This document shows, one piece after another, positions 10,047 to 21,948 of a stretch of DNA of 64,000 nt (positions within the stretch are counted from its first letter, which is position 1; the number at the start of each line of letters is the position of its first letter). The translations under genes and the position numbers were made by a program. The DNA comes from Allium sativum (taxonomy: Eukaryota > Streptophyta > Magnoliopsida > Asparagales > Amaryllidaceae). Location: assembly GCA_030737875.1 (NCBI GenBank), contig CM060923.1, positions 498,258,453 to 498,322,452 on the forward strand, given 5' to 3'. Below the pieces are notes generated by a model, which made no database searches, was not told the DNA's origin, and saw nothing but the letters and a program-made list of their open reading frames with translations.

Positions 10047-11537
10047 CTAAAGGTCAAAGGTACTAATGAGAGGACATACTAAAGATAAGATAAGTACTAG
10101 ACAAACGATAAAGGAGAAGTTAAAAGACATACCCTCAAAAAGGAATGGGTATAGTGAACGCATCTTCGCTTCTGTCTTCCAAGTAGCGTTGCTCTCATCA
10201 TCTCCCCATTGCACTTTGACTAGTTGAACCTCTCTGTTTCTCAACTTCCTAATCTCTGACCCAAGGATGCGAGTAGGAGCTCGTCGAATCGTCGCATCAC
10301 GCTCTACCTCCACTTCTCTAAGCAAGCTCGACTCTACCACCTCTGCGGTCTCATGTAGGCACTTCCTCAAATGTGACACATGGAATACGTCATGTACACC
10401 ACTAAGTCTCTCAGGCAAATCCACTCTATATGCCATCTGTCCAATCCTTTCCTTAATAGGAAACGGTCCTACAAACCTTGGTGCTAACTTTCCAACGGAC
10501 CCAAAGCGAACAACATTCCGTAATGGAGATACTTTGACAAAGACCATGTCCCCAACATCAAACTCAAGATCTGTTCTCCTCTTATTCGCATAAGATTTCT
10601 GTCTGTCTTGCGCCACTTTCATCCTTCTTCGAATCAAATCAATCTTTTCCGAAGTCTCTCTAACCATATTAGGCCCAAGCAAGATCTTATCCGTAGATTC
10701 CCACCAACATGTAGGCGATCGACAAGGCCTTCTATAAAGAGCTTCGAATGGAGCCATACCAATACTAGACTGAAAGCTGTTATTATATGCGAACTCCACC
10801 AACGGAAGATGCTCTTCCCATGTACCTCCAAAATCTAAGATACATAGCCTCAAAAGGTCTTCTAGAACACGATTCATCCTCTCGGTCTGGCCGTCCGTCT
10901 GAGGATGATATGCGGTGCTCAAACACAACTGAGTCCCTACCGCCTCTTGCAAACTTTTCCAAAACTCGCTAGTGAAGATAGGATCTCGATCGCTCACTAT
11001 GCTAGAAGGTACACCATGCAACCGAACTATCTCTCTAAGGTAAACTGAAGCTAGCCATGGAGCAGTTCTCTTACTCTTCACAGGTATGAAATGGGCGCTC
11101 TTAGTAAGTCTGTCTACCACAACCCAAATTCCCGTTTTTCCCTTCCTCGATCTCGGTAACCCATCAATAAAATCCATCGAGACGCTATCCCACTTCCATT
11201 GCGGAACTTCCAATGGGTGAAGCAACCCACCGGGTTTCTTTTGCTCTGCTTTCACTTGTTGGCATACCAAGCATCTAGCGACATACTCGGCCACATCCTT
11301 CTTCATACCAGCCCAAAAGAAAACCCGCTTCATGTCTTGGTACATCTTGTCCCCACCGGGATGAATGGTCATCTTCGAACGATGTGCATCATCAAGTATA
11401 GCCTTCCTCAAACACTCGTCTTGCGGTACACAAAGTCTATCGTCTCTACGCAACCACCCCTTATCGTCTAGGGTGTACCTACTCAAATGGTTGGACGACT
11501 CCCTCCTTATGAGCCTCTCTACCAACCAAACCAACTA
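10047..11537 (-). pseudogene. integrase with chromodomain-like tail, element A'
   Basis: Long open frame (11,534-10,047) for the integrase part of the polyprotein. Zinc region: H...H in HRSKMTIHPGG, then CLVC. Catalytic triad: SMDFIDGLP (Asp), VSDRDPIF (Asp), QTERMNR (Glu). The C-terminal domain has GKLAPRFVGPF and VFHVSHLRKC. The tail VQLVKVQWGDDESNATWKT then LYPFLF matches the chromodomain-like end of Tekay/Del integrases. After the tail the frame runs on into about 25 hydrophobic codons, probably read-through. The upstream boundary is an in-frame TAG at 11,535-11,537, so it is cut off from RT-RNase H. Confidence 0.9.
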
Positions 11538-12887
11538 TGGGTCGTCCCGCTGTGCCTCGCCAATCCGTCCAAAAAGAGTAGGTCTGACCTCTAAGGACGC
11601 TAGCAAACCGGGTATAAAGTCAACGAAAGGTCTAAAGTCAAACATCGAGATAAATTCCAAGCTTCGTCCTTCAACGAACAATGGACTCAAGGACAACCTT
11701 TTTCTGCTTTAGGCGTCCGCCACCACGTTACCCTTGCCAGGGGTATACGCTATCTCGAAATCATAGGATGCTAAGAACTCCATCCACCTTTGCTGTCATA
11801 AGTTCAAATCCTTTTGAGAAAACAAGTACTTCAAAGATTTGTGGTCAGTAAACAATTCGAACCTCTCGCCAAGAAGATAATGGCACCAAGACTTAAGCGC
11901 AAAAACAATAGCGGCCAACTCTAGATCATGTGTAGGGTAATTTTTCTCATGCGCTCTCAACTGCCTTCCCCCATAGGCTATTACCCTTCCCTCTTGAATT
12001 AAGACTGCGCCTAGTCCTGTCGCACAAGCATCGGTATAAACAACAAATGGCTTACTCCCATCTGGCAACACTAAGACTGGAGCTGTGGTTAAAGCTCTCT
12101 TTAACGATTGGAACGCATCATCAGAATCTACGTCCCATGTGAAGACTAGATTCTTCTTTGTCAAGCGAGTTAATAGGGCTGATATCTTCGCGAAGTCCTT
12201 GATAAACTTCCTATAGTAGCCAGCCAACCCCAAGAAACTCCTCACCTCGGTAGCATTCTTCGGAACCTTCCAATCTTGGATGGACACTACCTTCGCGGGA
12301 TCCACAGCTATCCCTTCCTTAGAGACCACGTGCCCTAAGAACCGCACTTCCTTCCTCCAAAAGTGACATTTCGAGAATTTAGCCTTAAGGCTATGCGCTC
12401 GAAGAGTCTCCAACACTTCCCTAAGATGTAGGGCATGCTCTTCTTCACTCTTAGAAAAGACTAAGATGTCATCCACAAAGACCACCACGAACTTATTAAG
12501 GTACTCCCTGAACACCCTACTCATCAAATCAACAAAGTATGCAGGGGCGTTCGTCAAACCAAATGGCATCACCAGCCACTCATAGAAACCATCCGGAGTC
12601 CTAAAGGCAGTCTTGTCTATGCTATCCTCAGCCACTCTCAACTGATGAAACCCCGTGGCTAAGTCCAGCTGCGAAAACACTGAGGCGCCAACCAACTGAT
12701 CAAAGAGATCATCAATCCTCGGCAACGGGTGTCTATTCTTCTTTGTAAGTTTGTTGAGTTCTCTATAGTCTACACAAAGTCTGAGGGACCCATCCGCCTT
12801 CGTGGCAAAAACCACTGGAGCACCCCACTCCGATATACTTCGTCTTATGAACCCCTTCTCAAGCAACTCCCCTACTTGCTTATGGAG
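11538..12887 (-). pseudogene. reverse transcriptase and RNase H, element A' (stops in frame)
   Basis: One frame carries the RT start [58 protein letters not shown] and the catalytic FVDDIL. RNase H follows with [15 protein letters not shown] and TDHKSLKYL, then the linker [12 protein letters not shown]. Stops in the same frame lie at 11,796 (TGA, likely a decayed CGA), about 11,711 (TAA) and 11,535 (TAG). The upstream edge is a TAA at 12,888. The domain content is otherwise complete and better preserved than in element A. Confidence 0.9.
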
Positions 12888-13224
12888 TTACCTCCTCTCA
12901 CGAGGAGCCATGTGGCACACTGGCAAAGATACTAGCTTAGCATTGTCCACCAGATATATTCGGAAGTCAATCTCCCGCTTCGAAGGTAAACCCTTCACCT
13001 CCTCAAACACATCCGAGTATTCCCGGACCACTCTAACAGATCGCAAACTCTCGACCGAAGCGTCAAGCGATTCAAGATAACTTAGCATAACAGAATTCAT
13101 GGGATTACAAGAGATCTCGAGAGTGTTCCCCAGGCGGGTCATGAGCCTAACAACTCTCCTTTCACAATCAAGAACGACACCATTACTAGATAACCAGTCC
13201 ATGCCCAAAATTAACCCATAGCCT
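12888..13224 (-). pseudogene. protease C-terminus and linker, element A'
   Basis: Begins at LILGMDWLSSNGVVLDC (about 13,218), the conserved end of the retroviral-type protease. It runs through a linker with YSDVFEEVKGLPSKREIDFR into the RT. A one-base frame change near 13,220 separates it from the protease active site in the gag frame, and TAA at 12,888 ends it. Confidence 0.82.
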
Positions 13225-14485
13225 GGAAGCCCAAAACAAAAGCATCACATCTAAACTCAATGCTAAGTATAGAAATCTTCAAACCCAAACATATCATGGA
13301 CAAATAAGTGGAGCCCCCAATTGTGTTTGAAACAACCAAGGGATCATCTACTAGACTGGTGTCTAAGTGCAGTGACTTAACTAATGATGATGAGATAAAC
13401 GAATGCGATGCGCCAGAGTCGAATAAAGTACGGACAGGATGATCAAACAGAAAAACCAGACTTTCAACGGAAATAGTTCTACCTCTTTCCTGAATCGGTG
13501 GAACCGCGAGAGCCTGAACTTGCCCCCTTGCCTGACCTGGTGCCATAAGAGCTTGCACCTGTCCTCCTGAGGTAGATCCCGTCCTCAGCCCCTTCTTAGG
13601 GCAGTCCTTCACTAGATGCCCGGCTTCGCCACAGTGGAAGCAGCCAGTCTTCTTCTTCTTTCGACAATCTTTGCTTAGGTGGCCTGGTGTCCCATAACTG
13701 AAGCACTTCTTCTTTCCCTTGCCACCGCTGCCTTTCCCACCCTTGTTCTGCTGTTGTTGTTGAGATCTCTTCTGATCTCCTTTCTTCTCGGGTGCCTTAT
13801 TAGCATTGGGACCCTTCTCTTCCTCATGCATAAGTGCCATGTCTACTAGCTTCTCAAAGGTGGCCCCCATAGTGATGTGAGTCATAGCCAATCCATGCAT
13901 CGGTTCATTCAAGCCTTTAACGAACCTCAAAGCCTTCTTCTCCGGTGTATTCGCCATGTCTATGCCAAACCTTGCCAACTGAATAAACTTGTTGACATAT
14001 TCCTTCATTGATAGGTTTCCTTGCTTTAGAGTCAAGAACCATTCCATATACAGATTTTCTTCCTCCCTTGAGAGAAACTTTGCCACAAACCTTTGTCTGA
14101 AATCCACCTAAGAGTCAACAGGGCGCTCTCCATAGGTGACCTCCCACCAGAACGAGGCCTCTCCCTTCATTAACCAAGTAGCTAACTTGGCTTTCTTTCC
14201 TTCTTCCATCTCAAAGATATCTATCAACTCTTCCGTCTCCTTAAGCCAATCTCTAGCTTCCACAAAAGTTTCTGATCCTTGAAAAGGTTTCCCTCCCATA
14301 GCCTTAAATTCCTTGCAAGTCTTAGCAAAAGTATCCGCGCGAGGAGGAGGAGGGGGAGGAAGATCGGGTGCAACTGGTGGTGGAGGAACATTTGCTGGGC
14401 CCGCAGCGGCGACCCTAGCCTCCATCAATCTCCTATACCATACTGGTATCGCTACACCCTCCGGAAAGTTAAGATCTTCAGCCAT
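13211..14485 (-). pseudogene. gag and protease N-terminus, element A'
   Basis: Starts at ATG 14,485 (MAEDLNFPEG). It has a proline-rich segment, then the capsid-like retrotransposon gag region (KPFQGSETFVEARDWL, FWWEVTYGE, REEENLYMEWFLTLKQG). An in-frame TAG at 14,108-14,110 splits it; the frame continues immediately. The nucleocapsid region has a Q/K/G-rich linker and two zinc knuckles. The first is degenerate (CFSYGTPGHLSKDC, Tyr for Cys) and the second is intact (CFHCGEAGHLVKDC). The protease active site is TLFDSGASHSFIS (DSGA). The frame ends at 13,211 after a shift in the FVLGF motif. Confidence 0.9.
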
Positions 14486-14681
14486 GCTGAAACGAAAAGG
14501 AAAGATTCAAAACGGAGAATTCGAAAGATAAAGATATGGCTATTGGGGATTATGTTTTTCTTTCAAAAACTTTTCTCTCAAAGACATGTTTTTGAAAATA
14601 CTTCTTCCAAAAATGTTTTTAGAAAAATAGTTTTTTCTAAAAAAATTATCTGTTCTGGTAACCTTTAGCTCTGATACCCCG
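14486..14681 (-). other. 5' leader and primer binding site, element A'
   Basis: The leader between 5' LTR and gag is 196 bp, with poly-A/poly-T rich text at about 14,560-14,650. The primer binding site at 14,668-14,679 reads GGGTATCAGAGC on the minus strand, one base off the TGGTATCAGAGC complement of plant initiator methionine tRNA. It lies two bases from the LTR. Confidence 0.85.
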
Positions 14682-17600
14682 TGTAACACCCCACACCCTC
14701 TAAGGTCACTCATAAGGGAATTCCTTAACTTCGGTGGAGTATTTTAAGTGAATATAGAAAAGAAAAATTACAACAAGACAGATATAAATAATACTTGAAA
14801 ATCTAAAACATCATTTCATTGCAGCAGAAGATAAACATGTTTGGTTACAATACCAAAACCAACTAAAACAAGAGTCAAGTACTAAATATCCATCCTGATA
14901 AAACATAAGTACATAATCCCACTACATAACTAATAGCCATAATAGAAAAGATAAGCTGAGCTTTACATCAATGGTCCAAGCTCCAAAAGATAGATAAAGC
15001 AATCTGATCAAAGCCCACTAGAGCTAGGCCCACTCTGAGAACCTGAGGGTTGGGAAAAAGATAAAAACAACGGGGTCAGACATAAGTCTGAGCGAGTCCT
15101 ATAACTTTAACAATACAATCATTAAAGTAATTAGGGTATGATATAAACTTGGTACGGTAATGACTGGGGATAAATGACTACACTAAGCAGCCAACTAGAC
15201 ATAGGATTAACTAAGATAACGGTAAAGACGCATCTACCCACCCAAGGGTAATTACTACACCGCACCACACCAGTCATTCCTAACTTAAAAGTTGATCCCA
15301 CCCAAGGACTTAGAAAATTTAACTAGTAGTTTCGTGTACCCCTAGCTGACCACATAGGTGTCGTCTGCCTCTATCTCCACTAGGTGTACCCACTACTCCC
15401 CAAGCGATCGGCTCCCTAACGTAGATAACCGTGCTGGCCCCACAGTGGGGTGTATCACTCCCCAAAGTGGCAACCCGATACAACCAACGGTGCACGGCTT
15501 ATACCTACACGATGCAACAACGTCTTACCTACCAGCCCGGTTCCACACACGCATATGAAACCCGTTGGACTTGCGTTGCCACTGCTATCCCGTTTTGGCC
15601 TCTTATAGTCAAGCCCAGTACGCGTGTCCCGTCCTCGACATGGGTTGAGCCCACAAAGATTCATATGGGTTACTGGTTGAAATGGGCCCCCACAAGCTAC
15701 CCACCTAAGCTTGTCCCTTTTCTAGTGCATCCCACTTAACCCTTTAATCATGTTTATTTACATGTTTCCGCTTGGTTAAGTATTCTAGTCGTATTTTCTA
15801 TTGCCACCCAAGGCAACCCACTAGATTTCCACATGCCACCCAAGGCATTTCTTGATTTCCACATGCCACCCAAGGCACCCACTTAACCCCTCATGCCCCA
15901 ATACATGCTTATCTAGTTAAGTGTTTCTTAATTGATTAAGAACGTAACCTTTGTAAAGACTTCTCACATTAGACTGTCTTTTATGGCAGCTGGATTTGCC
16001 GGTCGGGTCCGGGCAGCCTTACGCCATAACAGAGTCTAACCTCGTGTCTTTACCCTTGTCACGTATTTAGTTTATGCCTAAGACCTCTCACATTGGGCCA
16101 ATCATTTGTAGCCGCTGGATTTGCCGGTCGGGTCCGGGCAGTCTTATGCTACAAAAGGGTCCAACCTCGTGTCTTAGTCGATTAATTACACCTAATTAAT
16201 CACCCCCATATTTTGAATTAATTTTCCCTAATTAATTCCAATTTAATGATGTATATAATTGACTCAATTATGTCCATCCACTTATGGTATGCAACATCAT
16301 ACCAATTTCACCACAATTTTGTTAACATGAATATTAACCCCATCGTTCCCCACGTAATACGCTATCATGACATATTTAAAAGGGAAGATTCATCACAAAT
16401 ACAATGGGTTCAACTTAGCATAACATTAGCATCAACATGGGTTTTAAAGGAGTCAACTTGCATATATGACCATAGCATCAAACCCAACTAGCATAAATAA
16501 TCAACCCAAACTTGCATGAATCACATATGCCATAAAGAGGGTAACTTGCATAGATGTTCATGTCATAGACCTATCATAAAGGGACAAACTTGCATACATG
16601 TCATAGGTCTAAAAAAAAGGATGAACTTGCATATGTTACTCACATCATAAAAAGGGTAAACATGCATATATATGCATGACATACAAAGGGGTAAATTTGC
16701 ATATGTATGCATATCATACAAAGGTGTAAACTTGCACATGTTACTTGCATATAATCAAACACCAAACTTGCATAACATGTCATATATGAACTTGCATATA
16801 ATCAAACACCAAACTTGCATATAATCAAACACCAAAATTGCATAACATATCATATATGAACTTGCATATAATCAAACACCAAACTTGCATAACATATCAT
16901 ATATGAACTTGCATATAATCAAACACCAAACTTGCATAACATGTCATATATGAACTTGCATATAATCAAACACCAAACTTGCATAACATATCATATATGA
17001 ACTTGCATATAATCAAACACCAAACTTGCATAACATGGTGTCATAATGGATCAATGTTTATCATAGCGATTTGCATAACTAGCATCATGAACAAATAGCA
17101 TAAAACTTGCATAACTAGCACCATAGCATAAAACTTGCATAACTAACATCATGAGCACATAGCATATGATAACATAACTTGCATTGATCCACATTCATAA
17201 CCATAACCTCATTACATCCTATCATAATTAGTTTAGCAATTGCTTGCCAAAGGCATAGAAACTCACAACTTGTTGATTAGCACTCCTATGAAGAAGATTT
17301 AGTTGCTAGAGTTGATTAGAAGTTGATTTGAGAAGCTATCTTCCTCTTTAATTTGTGGAGGCTCCTTCTAAGTTGCATTTTGACGGCATGATGACGTTGT
17401 ATCTATTTTTAGTATGGATTAGGGTAGTCTTAGGGTGTATTTATAGATTTAGGATGTAGTTTAGGCCCTTAGATTAACCCTAGATTAGGTTAGAGCCGTC
17501 AGATTTCGTCACAAGCCCCAAAACACAGCCCAAACGCCTTCAGACTGCACCCAGGCCAACCTGGTCGAGTACCCAGGTCGACACCCGTGTCGACTGGGCA

Positions 17601-17929
17601 GTCGACATGGGTTGGGGTGGTGTCGACTGGGCAGTCGACACCCCTGTCAACTTGCCTGCGCGGGAGTTTTCCCACCTACCCCCTGTGTGTTGAATTTCGA
17701 ATTTGAACCTGAAATTTAAATCTGTTTTTGAACTGAGAATTTTCTGAAAATTTCGTTGGGCCATAACTTGGTCATACGGACCCCAAATCACGCAAAATCG
17801 GACTCTATTTCGCGTATTTTTCGGAGACGAACGCAATGGCGCAACCCGTTTTCCCCTAATTCCCACATCTTGGATTAGTTATTCTTTAATTTGTGAATGT
17901 TAATATTAACTGAAATTCAGGGTGTTACA
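14682..17929 (-). repeat. 5' LTR of element A'
   Basis: A 3,248-bp LTR carrying the promoter copy used for transcription: TATA at 17,437-17,446. It has the same internal plan as the 3' copy: core hairpin 15,077-15,090, structured modules 15,953-16,053 and 16,078-16,177, repeat field about 16,450-17,190, GTCGAC cluster 17,577-17,651. It differs from the 3' LTR by scattered substitutions plus reordering in the 47-bp array. Confidence 0.93.
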
Positions 17930-19228
17930 TGCTGTCACCAAAAAGCCCTCACAGTCTACCACCACCCCGTACCTTTAGAGCCAATCGACTCCCAAAATAA
18001 TGCCAAACCCAGTAAAGCCCAAAACAAAGCAATCACAAACAAACATGCATCCATGATTCGATAAGACCACATTATGACAAATCATGCTAAGGTTAGTCGA
18101 ACCACCAATCGGGTTCGTCACTACTAAAGGTCTATCGACAATCTCGGGCTCCAATCCCAACCTATCTACCAGGTCACTAGATATGAAAGAACTGGAAGCT
18201 CCGGTATCAAACAAAACTCTAACAGGAACATCATAAACAGAAAGCATACCTTGAATGACGACATTCTTTCCCTTCTCCGCCGCAGTTGGGGCATTCGACG
18301 AAGAAGGAATAGCATTAAGGGCAAATGCTTTCACCATCTGCTTTTCTTTAGGGGGTTGCGGACACTTGTCCTTGTGATGTCCCACCTGGCCACAGTTGTA
18401 GCACTTCCTGTCTGCTGGCTTGTCCCGACAATTACTAGCATAATGGCCCTTCTTACCACAGCTGAAGCGCTCAACATCCTTCTTATTCTTTTTCTTCTGG
18501 CCATCCTTAGTCTGATCCTGCTTTCTCTTATTCTGAGAACCATTCTTGCCTCCACCGCTTGCTTGCGGTTTTGGCTCCTCTGCAGATGTAACTTCAGTCT
18601 TCGGCTTAGGGTAAAGACTTTCTAATCTTAAAGCTTTCCCCATAATCGATTCAAATGTCTCATCGATGTGGTTAATAAACCTTTCCCCCAAGTATGCGTC
18701 CAAGCCAGTTATGAACTTCTTGTTCTTCTTCTCGGCAGTATCAATAAGAGATAACCCATATTTCGACAAAGTGTCAAATTCGGCAATATACTCCGAGATA
18801 GCTCTGCCATTCTGCTTGAGTTCCAAAAATCTCTTAAACAACACCGACTTCTAAGCAGCTGGAATGAACTTATCGCTAAAGCGAACCATAAACTGATCCC
18901 AAGTAATCTGATCCTCTGGGGTAGCTGCCTTTATAGAATTCCACCAATTCATTGCCCGTCCTTGCAGCTGACGGGATGCTAGCATTCTCATCATCGCATC
19001 CTCGATACCCTAGTCTTCGAAGATACGCTCGCAGCTATCCAACCAATCCTAAACATCCGTAGCCGACTCCGTTCTGTGGAACGGCTTCCCACTAAGACTA
19101 GTATAATCCTTATTCAGCTTGGCGAAATCGGCCCTAGGCGCCTGCAATACTGGACCACCACCATTACCCGCATTGGGAGCTGCCCTCTGCACATCCCTAA
19201 GCATCTCTCTCATGAGGTTAGTAAACAT
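17930..19228 (-). pseudogene. gag and protease of element A (three or more stops)
   Basis: The gag frame starts at ATG 19,228 (MFTNLMREMLRD). It includes the capsid-like domain (LQGRAMNWWNSIKAATPED, FMVRFSDKFIPAA, FLELKQNGRAISEYI). There are in-frame TAGs at 19,049-19,051, 19,010-19,012 and 18,851-18,853. Nucleocapsid: a first knuckle that begins SCGKKGHYASNC with its leading Cys lost, and an intact CYNCGQVGHHKDKC. Protease: VLFDTGASSSFIS (DTGA) and ILGVDWL, then TAA at 17,975-17,977. After that stop the frame continues VVVDCEGFLV up to the A' insertion point and resumes at 6,271. Confidence 0.9.
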
Positions 19229-19496
19229 CGTCCTTATTCAGCAGCATTCCTATTATTGGCTCCTCTACAGGTACCCCTTACGTATCGGCTCATCATTCAA
19301 TCTGCACAGAGAAAACGATTAACCATCTCCGTAGTGGTGTTAGTGCAGTGCGACTTATTCCTTAGCTATAATAATAATATATGTATATAGCTTTTGAAAA
19401 CCAAAATAATCACAAATACGCGCTCTCATATACGTATTAACTCTCCCTGGTGTCTTTCCCTAGGTTAACTACGCAACCTAAAACTCTAATACCAAG
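19229..19496 (-). other. 5' leader and primer binding site, element A
   Basis: The primer binding site at 19,483-19,494 reads TGGTATTAGAGT on the minus strand, two bases off the initiator-Met tRNA complement, two bases from the LTR. Just inside is an inverted repeat TAGGTT (19,461-19,466) / AACCTA (19,475-19,480) around an 8-base loop. It occupies the same position as leader hairpin 1 in B, C and D. The rest of the leader shows nothing recognisable. Confidence 0.8.
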
Positions 19497-21943
19497 TGTG
19501 ACGGCCCGCCCCGCACCAGCCGACATTTCCTCTGAAGGTGCGCTGTACACATGCCCAACTAGCACAAAACGGTCGCCAAAGAAAGGAAAGAAGAGAATTA
19601 ACTAATCGAAAACCTGTAGAATGTCTCACAGCGCATGGAACAAAATATAATAATAATATACTTGACACAAAATAGGTGAGACGGTGCATAAGCTGAAAAC
19701 AAACTATCATAGCAGCGGAAAATCCAAATATAGCTTATTACAACTTTCCAAATTACTGTCTCTAAACAAAAGAAAAAGGGTACACCACTAATGGCCCAAA
19801 GTAGTGACCGCTGCAACACATGTTGAATATCTATATATATCATACGTGGAAGCCTCCTGCCCATCTCCAGATAAGCTACTCGTGCATACCTAGCTAACCT
19901 GTCTCTAGTCTGCTCGTGAGAGCACCCAGAGTAATAAGAAGAGACATAAAACTCTGGGTCAGACAAAAAGTCTGGTATGAGCGATAAGCAGCTAAACAGA
20001 ACAATAACAGGTATACTAAACCATACCTGAACCTACAACTAAAGAGTTAGCACTACATACCGTACAATACTCTAAGGTGCCATCAACAAATGGTGTGAAG
20101 AATACGGGGGTGGGGGTGAGCATGTCACAATGATGGCAAACAAATAATGCATAGCAACCATCCTCACATTTCTCACTCAGTGCGTAAAGTATACCATGTC
20201 CACCACTATCAATCAATAGACCCATCGAAGTAGTGACGGAGTTCGACCTGTACAACTACTGCTACTACCAAGCTTACCCCATGGAGTCATGACCAAATCT
20301 TTACAAATGTCCCCACTTCATTGGTCTATACCTCTTTAGTCGTACCTAGGCCACTGTGGCCCTGAATCCGTTCACGTACTCCCGACACATAGTGATTCAA
20401 AGTTACAGACATCGACAACCCCTTAGCACACGTCCCGCAGTGAAGCCCAATCATGAAGCTCACTCATTGGTTCCCAACTGGATCCTGAGTCAAAGCTCCT
20501 CATTTGGACTTCCTTTGCATCTCGGGTTTTGGTCGAATTGGAGTTGGTCTTCAAAAGAGTCGTTGCGTGGAAGAGATGGAAGTTCAATTCGGTTTGGTCC
20601 AATCTGCTTCAGTCGGTTCGGTTCGGATAAATCATCTCCAGGCTTCCCATTCGGTTCGGTTCGGGTGCAACGCTCCATTCGGTTCGGTTCGGGTGCCTTG
20701 CTCCATTCGGTTCGGTTCGTCCCTCCTGCTCCAGCTTGCCTACTCCGATCCGATCCCGCTCGCTTGCCTGCTCCGATCCCGCTCCCTAGCTCCGATCCGA
20801 TCCTCTGTCCAACTCCAACTCTAAGTAATGGCCTTCCTTCTTGCCAAACTTCCTTTGTGCCAGACTTCAGTTTGGTTCGGATTCCTTGCCCAGCTCTCCT
20901 ATCTGATCCGAAACCCTGCACAACTTTCTGCAACTTTTTCCAGCGACTTGTTTACGCCATTCGACGACGTTTTCGACCAATCTAACTTTTCTAAACAATC
21001 ACAAATCATACCAAACAGTCATAGCAACAAATAGAAGCGACCTCAAACACCAAAACAACAATATGATGGGTTAAAATGGATCAAACATAGCCAAAATCTC
21101 ATATTTTCCCCTTAAGCATGTTTAAGAACAACTAAGCATAGGATTAACAAAACTTAACAAATTAACCCAAACTTCTAACAGAGGTCTAAAACATTATTTA
21201 AGAATTTATAAATATTTTTCCAGAATTTATTAATGTATAAATTCGCTAATCTTCACTAATTACCCTTAATTAACCGTAATTAGTGCAAAACTATGCAAAT
21301 CACTCACCTTAGCCACAAATAAAACACCAAAACTGATATATTCTTCGATTTGGCGTTGTTCCCAATGCAACACAGTAGCACAAACCTTGCTTTGTTGCTA
21401 TTTCTCCTTAATTTGATGTAGTTTAAGCCAAAACATGATTGAGAAGTGGTTAGGGGTGTTTTTAGATGATGGAGGCCATTGTTAGAATGAAGAGAGAGTT
21501 TTTGGCGGCTGGAGAATGAGTGAAAAACCGAAATGCTAACCCTACCAGCCCCCAAATACCTCTAATCCCGAAATCCCCCATTGGGCCTAGCTGTTAATAA
21601 CCCGGTTAAGCCCAATTAAGCTGTTTTTAACAATCTGAAAATTGTTTCTGCCATATCTCCCAAACGGTGAGTTCATTTGGCTAATGTGACCACTCCGCGG
21701 AATTGTAAACCATCAAAGAAATCTAATGGAAGTGGTTTCAGGTCAAAATTCCTTTCCAGTAAAAAGTTATGGCCAAAACAGTATCAACTAGGGGCAAAAC
21801 GGTCATTTAAAAATCAGCAAAAATAATGAACATGGGAAATGACCCCAGTAGCCTTTTCCGAATGTTACATGACCATACGACTTCGTATGTGAAAGAAATA
21901 AATATACTACGATCCTGTGATGCGTAGAATGCGGGTCATTACA
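19497..21943 (-). repeat. 5' LTR of element A
   Basis: A 2,447-bp direct repeat of 599-3,079. Core hairpin CAGAC/GTCTG at 19,960-19,974. It has a donor-like AAG then GTGAGTGATTT on the minus strand (GTGAGT = 21,307-21,302), resembling the donor in LTR C. The ggttcg array is at about 20,605-20,720. It ends GGGTCATTACA followed by the right CACCA duplication (21,944-21,948). Confidence 0.92.
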
Positions 21944-21948
21944 CACCA

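Larger units (their letters stand above)
6272..17929 (-). mobile_element. Element A': Ty3/gypsy Tekay-type chromovirus nested in element A
   Basis: A complete 11,658-bp retrotransposon in minus orientation, inserted into the pol frame of A between protease and reverse transcriptase. The LTRs are 3,249 bp (6,272-9,520) and 3,248 bp (14,682-17,929), start TGTAACACCCC and end GGGTGTTACA. In sense order: tRNA-iMet primer site, gag, protease, RT, RNase H, integrase with chromodomain-like tail, polypurine tract. The near-equal LTR lengths and few visible differences suggest a younger insertion than A, but gag-pol has at least five in-frame stops and one frameshift. Confidence 0.94.
599..21943 (-). 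mobile_element. Element A: Ty3/gypsy chromovirus (Tekay/Del type), containing nested element A'
   Basis: Complete LTR retrotransposon in minus orientation. The 5' LTR is on the right (19,497-21,943), the 3' LTR on the left (599-3,079), and both are bounded by perfect CACCA duplications. Both LTRs start TGTGACGGCCC; the left ends GGGTCGTTACA and the right GGGTCATTACA. In sense order: primer site, gag with two CCHC knuckles, protease, reverse transcriptase, RNase H, integrase with a chromodomain-like tail, polypurine tract. Without the nested A' (6,272-17,929) it is about 9.7 kb. All reading frames carry stops or frameshifts, so this copy is not autonomous. Confidence 0.93.
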
